A stretch of 64,000 bases of DNA from Picocystis sp. L7 (taxonomy: Eukaryota > Chlorophyta > Picocystophyceae > Picocystales > Picocystaceae): the NCBI GenBank assembly GCA_020975725.1, contig QXJR01000009.1, positions 186,001-250,000 of the forward strand. The letters are read 5' to 3'. The position numbers and the translations under genes are program-made. This document shows, piece by piece, positions 59,653 to 64,000 of the stretch (within the stretch, counting starts at the first letter, position 1; each line of letters opens with the position of its first letter). A model generated the notes under the pieces. The model saw nothing but the letters and a program-made list of their open reading frames with translations, did no database searches and was not told the origin of the DNA.

Positions 59653-60501
59653 TCATCCACAAGGGCATTTCTTGCGCTTGCTTGGCAGAAGGGAAGAAAA
59701 GTCTTCCAGCATGATACGGTCGTGAACTGGCTCTGGTTCGACATCCCTCTTGGCAATTTCGGAGGCCAACAACATGAAGGCATCGTTCACACGTGTGCCC
59801 GCCTTTGCACTTGTTTCCATGAAGGGGATGCCGATGCTCCTTGCCAAGGCCACGCCTTCCGAAGTCTCCACCTGCCTAGCGCCCGCCATGTCTACCTTAT
59901 TCCCCACGAGAAGCTTGAGTACGTCATCTGATGCGTAGGCCTCGATGTCCCTAAGCCACTTTCGGACGTTCACAAAGGATCTCCTGTCGGTAACGCTGTA
60001 ACAGCAAATGATACCGCTGGCTCCCCGATAGTAGGACGAGGTGACGGTTCGGAATTTCTCCTGACCTGCCGTGTCCCAGATCTGTAGCTTGATCACCTTG
60101 CTTCCAAGGTTCACCGTCTTGATTCGAAAGTCCATTCCGATGGTGTCCCGATATGTTTCTGTGCGTCGTCGTTCCGCCTCTCACGGTCAGTTTCGCCTTC
60201 CGCCAGGCTACCCTAGCACGCGGCTCGCTTCACTTCACCTTCGAACTTGTTATCGGTGAAACGAAGCAGGAGGCTGGACTTCCCTACCGCCGAATCTCCG
60301 ATGAGAAGCAGCTGCAGTTCCGATGCAATTCGTCCGTCAGTTCTTCGTGCTTCGTCGACCGACGTCGCCCTGCGTTTCTCGTTCTTCGTGCCTGTCCTTC
60401 CCTCGTTCCACTTCCGAATCCTGCACTGGAACCTTCCACCTTCTCTTCCTTCGAACTTCCCACCTTCGTGGACGCACCTTGGACACCTTGAATTCGCTCA
60501 T
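59653..60501 (-). CDS. Rab1/YPT1-like small GTPase, complement(join(59653..60158,60239..60311,60478..60501))
   Basis: Three exons, 200 residues. Exon 1 encodes only MSEFKVSK and ends at GTGCGTCC. Exon 2 starts after CTGCAG with LLLIGDSAVGKSSLLLRFTD (P-loop) and ends FEE at GTGAAG. Exon 3 starts after CACAG with TYRDTIGMDFRIKTV. Switch II WDTAGQEKFRTVTSSYYRGA, LLVGNKVDM (NKxD) and METSAKAG (SAK) complete the G motifs. The effector region and YYRGASGIICCYSVTDRRSF suggest a Rab1/8/18-type secretory Rab. The protein ends KKCPCG, so the two Cys are followed by one Gly instead of forming a terminal CC or CxC. Head to head with nothing; the GRAM gene follows on the same strand. Confidence 0.9.
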
Positions 60502-60917
60502 GGTGCGCTTCGACCGACGCGTTCGTCGCCGCTGTGCCTCTCGATGGGGGAGGGCTCGTCGACCTCCCTTTCCCCATCCGATGGATTGGGAACCGCAGTC
60601 CCTTTCGAACCCAAGGGTTGAAAGGGAAGGGATCCCCTGGATGGGAGGCTCGACGGTAGGAAGGGTCACAACCAAAGGAAGGGGGTGGACATGGATGGCA
60701 GAACCACTCTTGTTGTACACTCGTAGATAGAAAAAATGCCCACCTCGACGCACCATTCGACCGTGGCAAGATGCTCCTCGGTGGATGGGCGCCGTAGAGG
60801 CGAGCTAGACGGGCGACCCAACAAATACAAAGTTGGACGTTGGCCGAGCATGGTCCGTATCGGATCTGAAGAGAGCACCGCTGCCATCTCAAGATGCAGG
60901 GACAATGGTCGTCAAGT

Positions 60918-61664
60918 TCAGGGTCGTTCCTCGCACAGACCCTGGATCAAAGACATGGCTTGGGTCGCTCTCCCTTCTTCCAGGCGACACAGCAAGACGG
61001 ACTGGTCGTCCTTCATCTGCACGTGCAGCCGGGTGCCCCTTGCCTCGTCCTCATCGCTGTCTTCTCCTTCGAGGGCCACGGACACGAGTTTGGAGCGATG
61101 GACGTGGACGGGCGTCTTTGGTTCCAAGCTGTGCAACCGCCCTGCGTTGAAGCAAAGGTGCTCATCCGTCACGTACAGTACCCCAGGGAACTTGACCACT
61201 TTTTCTGGGGTCCATTCGTTGTGCGTGCACTTGTACGTCTGCAAAAGCACGCATTGGAAGGCGTCGATCAGTCTTTCGGACGGTTCCAGCCCGAAGAGTG
61301 TCGCCAAGGCTTCTACCGGCACGGCTTCCCCTTCCTGTCCATGTCCCGCTTCCACCTGCCCTTCGGCGATGCCGTCTCGAAAGCTGTCTAGGGTGGACCA
61401 CCAGCTGTTGAACGCCTTGGACACGCCTTGCGTTTGCTTTTCGAGTGCACCCATGCCTTCGGAGACTTTGGCCGAGACCATGGAGAAGGCCGCGGTGAGC
61501 TCCTTCTCTGCTGCGTTGGCGAGATCTTTCCCGTGTTTTCCCAGCACCTCCAGCTGCTGTTCGATCTCGATGTCCCCGTCCGTCATCTTCTCCTTCTCTT
61601 CGTCCCTCTCCTCTCCCTCCTCTTCGTCCGCCATGTGCATTTCCTTCGGTGCCATTCCCTCCAT
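60918..61664 (-). CDS. GRAM-domain protein
   Basis: 248 residues from the ATG at 61664 (in-frame ATGs also at 61655, 61640 and 61634). The N-terminal 45 residues are strongly acidic ([20 protein letters not shown]). A helical, coiled-coil-like segment follows ([20 protein letters not shown] ... [15 protein letters not shown]). The C-terminal part is a GRAM/PH-like fold: [40 protein letters not shown], then [12 protein letters not shown] and [24 protein letters not shown] domains bind membrane phosphoinositides or proteins. No further domain is present, so cellular role is unknown. It shares with importin alpha a 310-bp divergent spacer holding two CGAATATTCG copies. Confidence 0.8.
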   Translation of the reverse strand: MEGMAPKEMHMADEEEGEERDEEKEKMTDGDIEIEQQLEVLGKHGKDLANAAEKELTAAFSMVSAKVSEGMGALEKQTQGVSKAFNSWWSTLDSFRDGIAEGQVEAGHGQEGEAVPVEALATLFGLEPSERLIDAFQCVLLQTYKCTHNEWTPEKVVKFPGVLYVTDEHLCFNAGRLHSLEPKTPVHVHRSKLVSVALEGEDSDEDEARGTRLHVQMKDDQSVLLCRLEEGRATQAMSLIQGLCEERP

Positions 61665-61724
61665 CGCGTCCGACGAAGGGACCTTCCCCGACGCCCCCTC
61701 GGTCCCCCCCCCCCCCTTCCCTCC

Positions 61725-61782
61725 CGAATATTCGCGATCCACCGGACCCCTCCCTCCCCGCCCCTCCGAATGCGAATATTCG
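61725..61782. promoter_or_regulatory. Two CGAATATTCG palindromes in the GRAM/importin-alpha spacer
   Basis: Exact copies at 61725-61734 and 61773-61782, 48 bp apart (start to start), 61 and 109 bp upstream of the GRAM start. A C-rich run (13 C within 61694-61716) lies beside them. Confidence 0.65.
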
Positions 61783-61974
61783 GCAGAGGGGAGGGGTCCA
61801 GGCGGCCGCTCTGGGCGTGTGGCACGGTGCTGCAGAGCAGAAAAGGGGACGAGGGATCGAGCCGACACGTGCTCGGCTACGTCGCACCTCTTCGCGCGCT
61901 TGGACGCAGGAGGACCTCGAAACGAGGCACAGGGAGACGGGAGAGGTGGAACACCGCGAACGAGGGACGAAAAC

Positions 61975-63609
61975 ATGTCGCTGAGACCGGGAACCAAGAC
62001 CGACACCAGGAAGAAGGGTTTCAAGAAAGCGATCGACGCAGACGAATCCAGGAGGAAACGTGAAGATGTCTTCGCTGAAATCAGGAAAAACAAACGAGAA
62101 GAAAGCCTGCAGAAAAAGAGGCTCGTAGGAGCGCCGGGACCCTCCTCGACGCCCGGTGGACCGCCGAACGCGTCGGACTCCACGCGAAGCACCATCCAGC
62201 AGAAACTGGAAGCCGTACCCGCGATGGTGCAAGCCATCTATTCGGACGTGTCGCAGAACCAACTGGAAGCCACCACGCAGTTCCGGAAGCTGCTCTCCAT
62301 CGAAAGGAACCCTCCGATCGACGAAGTCATCAAGACTGGAATCGTTCCCCGACTGGTGCAGTTCTTGCAGAGGAGTGATTTCACCCAACTGCAGTTCGAA
62401 GCGGCTTGGGCACTCACGAACATCGCATCGGGAACGTCCGAACACACGAAGGTCGTCATCGATCACGGATCGGTGCCCATCTTCGTCGAACTGTTGACGT
62501 CACAGTGCGACGACGTCCGAGAACAGGCCGTGTGGGCACTCGGGAACATTGCTGGTGATTCTCCAAAATGCAGGGATATGGTACTTTCACACGGAGCAAT
62601 GAACCCTCTATTGGCTCAATTTCACGAGCTGTCCAAGCTGTCCATGCAAAGGAACGCCACGTGGACGCTGTCCAACTTCTGCAGAGGCAAGCCTGCACCA
62701 GGTTTCACCCTCACCCGTCCTGCACTGCCCACACTTGGGAAGTTGATCCAATCCAACGATGAAGAGGTGTTGACCGATGCCTGCTGGGCACTGTCCTACC
62801 TGTCAGATGGTCCCAATGAGTTCATCCAGGAGGTGATTGAGACAGGGGTATGCCCACGCTTGGTGGAGCTACTGACCCATCCTTCTCCCTCTGTACTGAT
62901 TCCGGCACTAAGGACGGTTGGGAACATTGTAACTGGTGATGATTACCAGACCCAGACGGTGATCAACTGCAATGCTCTGCCATGCTTGCTGCTGCTTCTG
63001 ACCAACAACTACAAGAAAAGCATCAAGAAAGAGGCTTGCTGGACGATCTCCAACATCACAGCGGGCAACAGGGAGCAGATCCAAGCCATCATCGACGCCA
63101 ACATCATCCCTCCTCTTGTGTCGCTCCTTGCGACGGCTGAATTTGACGTGAAGAAAGAGGCAGCCTGGGCAATCAGCAATGCAACATCCGGTGGAGACCA
63201 CGCGCAGATTTCATACCTAGTTAGCCAAGGGTGCATCAAACCCCTTTGTGATCTGCTGGAGTGCTCGGATCAAAGAATAATCATTGTAGCCCTCGAGGGA
63301 TTGGACAACATCCTCAAGGTGGGTGAAGCAAACAGAGAGCTTGGTCCACCTGGAGGAGCTAACCTGCATGCTCAGTACATTGACGAGGCTGAGGGACTGG
63401 AGAAAATCGAGAACCTTCAAAACCACAGCAACAATGATATCTATCAGAAAGCAATCCGGATCATTGAAACCTATTGGGACGTAGATGGTGACGAAGACGA
63501 GAATCTGGCCCCAGTTGCTTCTGGTCCAACGTACGCCTTTGGCCAGCAAAACAATGGTGTGCCTACTGGCGGGTTTGACTTTGGAGGGGGATACATGGCA
63601 GAGCAGTGA
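61975..63609 (+). CDS. Importin alpha (nuclear localisation signal receptor)
   Basis: 544 residues. The N-terminal importin-beta-binding domain is basic ([20 protein letters not shown], then [12 protein letters not shown]). Ten armadillo repeats follow, each with the [16 protein letters not shown] / [16 protein letters not shown] / [13 protein letters not shown] / [15 protein letters not shown] / [16 protein letters not shown] / [16 protein letters not shown] / [16 protein letters not shown] type of Trp-Asn array that binds classical NLS peptides. The C-terminus is acidic ([12 protein letters not shown]) and ends with a Gly-rich tail. Length is typical of plant and fungal importin alpha. The frame is open far upstream, but the ATG at 61975 opens exactly on the IBB domain. 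AATAAA near 63727. Confidence 0.96.
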   Translation: MSLRPGTKTDTRKKGFKKAIDADESRRKREDVFAEIRKNKREESLQKKRLVGAPGPSSTPGGPPNASDSTRSTIQQKLEAVPAMVQAIYSDVSQNQLEATTQFRKLLSIERNPPIDEVIKTGIVPRLVQFLQRSDFTQLQFEAAWALTNIASGTSEHTKVVIDHGSVPIFVELLTSQCDDVREQAVWALGNIAGDSPKCRDMVLSHGAMNPLLAQFHELSKLSMQRNATWTLSNFCRGKPAPGFTLTRPALPTLGKLIQSNDEEVLTDACWALSYLSDGPNEFIQEVIETGVCPRLVELLTHPSPSVLIPALRTVGNIVTGDDYQTQTVINCNALPCLLLLLTNNYKKSIKKEACWTISNITAGNREQIQAIIDANIIPPLVSLLATAEFDVKKEAAWAISNATSGGDHAQISYLVSQGCIKPLCDLLECSDQRIIIVALEGLDNILKVGEANRELGPPGGANLHAQYIDEAEGLEKIENLQNHSNNDIYQKAIRIIETYWDVDGDEDENLAPVASGPTYAFGQQNNGVPTGGFDFGGGYMAEQ

Positions 63610-64000
63610 TAACCTCACGGGTTGGCTGCAAGCAGGCCCGTTGGATGGGTGCAGTGGAGCTGCATGGAGCTCCATGACGTTGCGAGGGCTGGCATCCTTC
63701 TTCTGGTGGCTTGCACAAGATTTGGAGAATAAAGCACGTTTTTCTGGTAAGGGTGGGGAAGGGCGAGATATTCCGTGGCGATGGGAACTATGGGAGATGC
63801 ACGGGAAAAGAGTGCATTTTGTAATGAATTGACGCTTCCGCAGTTCCACCTCTCTTGCATCAGATCTGTCCTTCTCTCGACGTGGTGCGATGGGAAGAGT
63901 CCTCCCTCTTCCGTCGTAGCAGCACGATCGCATTCCTGCGTCCTGCATGTGACCGGTGTCGATCCTTTCCAACCCTCCTTCGAATTCCATCTCTCGACCC
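63610..64000. other. Importin alpha 3'UTR and right-edge sequence
   Basis: Contains the AATAAA near 63727. After it I see only short frames without a recognisable product. Confidence 0.4.

Noticed and set aside
60736-61974. Upstream extension of the importin alpha frame to 60736
   Set aside because: It runs antisense through the GRAM gene; the conserved IBB domain begins exactly at the ATG at 61975.

Overview
The window is eukaryotic nuclear DNA from a plastid-bearing organism, most likely a unicellular alga or alga-like archaeplastid. Evidence for a plastid: a ClpR protease subunit with a leader peptide, a bacterial-type ribosomal protein uS15 with a transit-like leader, an SBPase-type sugar bisphosphatase, an ABC1-type kinase, a DUF3326 protein, and a plant-like dehydroascorbate reductase. 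Evidence for a nuclear genome: actin, TBP, TFIIE-beta, XPA, importin alpha, a Rab GTPase and SLY1. The genome is compact. Most genes have zero to two short spliceosomal introns (about 75-375 nt) with GTGCGT/GTACGT/GTGAGG-type donors and a CTGAC-type branch site, usually close to the start codon. AATAAA poly(A) signals follow many genes, which argues against a core chlorophyte. I cannot name the species.

Layout. 1-26 kb: tightly packed housekeeping genes, mostly alternating in strand: SLX9 (partial), PRORP, PSMD9/Nas2, 6-phosphogluconate dehydrogenase, SBPase-like, HPRT, TAD2/ADAT2, RPS23, plastid uS15, SLY1, nucleotide-sugar transporter, HERP-like, ABC1 kinase, TFIIE-beta, SUZ12 (VEFS), P2B Ca-ATPase, IMP4, APH-1, ClpR. 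27.3-37.8 kb: a 10.6-kb DNA transposon with 595-bp inverted terminal repeats, an AT-rich interior, a KDZ/CxC-type transposase, an unknown companion ORF and a nested 1.9-kb fold-back. 38-49 kb: TBP, a fused cobyrinate-diamide-synthase/BtuF-like protein, actin, DHAR, a DUF2279-like membrane protein, a KDM4-like JmjC demethylase and an SCP-type phosphatase. 49.4-53.2 kb: a two-gene PIF/Harbinger transposon. 53-64 kb: XPA, DUF3326, a WDR76-like WD40 protein, a Rab, a GRAM protein and importin alpha.

Together these are mainly core information-processing, trafficking, chromatin and plastid functions; no operon-like pathway cluster is seen. The most unusual host gene is the CobB-BtuF fusion, which implies use or handling of corrinoids in a eukaryote. 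The most unusual non-coding signals are a recurring palindrome CGAATATTCG and a recurring AGATCTCGAT(G/A)C motif. Both sit 60-250 bp upstream of start codons, mostly in spacers between divergent genes.

Intron positions were inferred by eye from splice signals, reading phase and family alignment. Start codons are the first family-compatible ATG unless stated.
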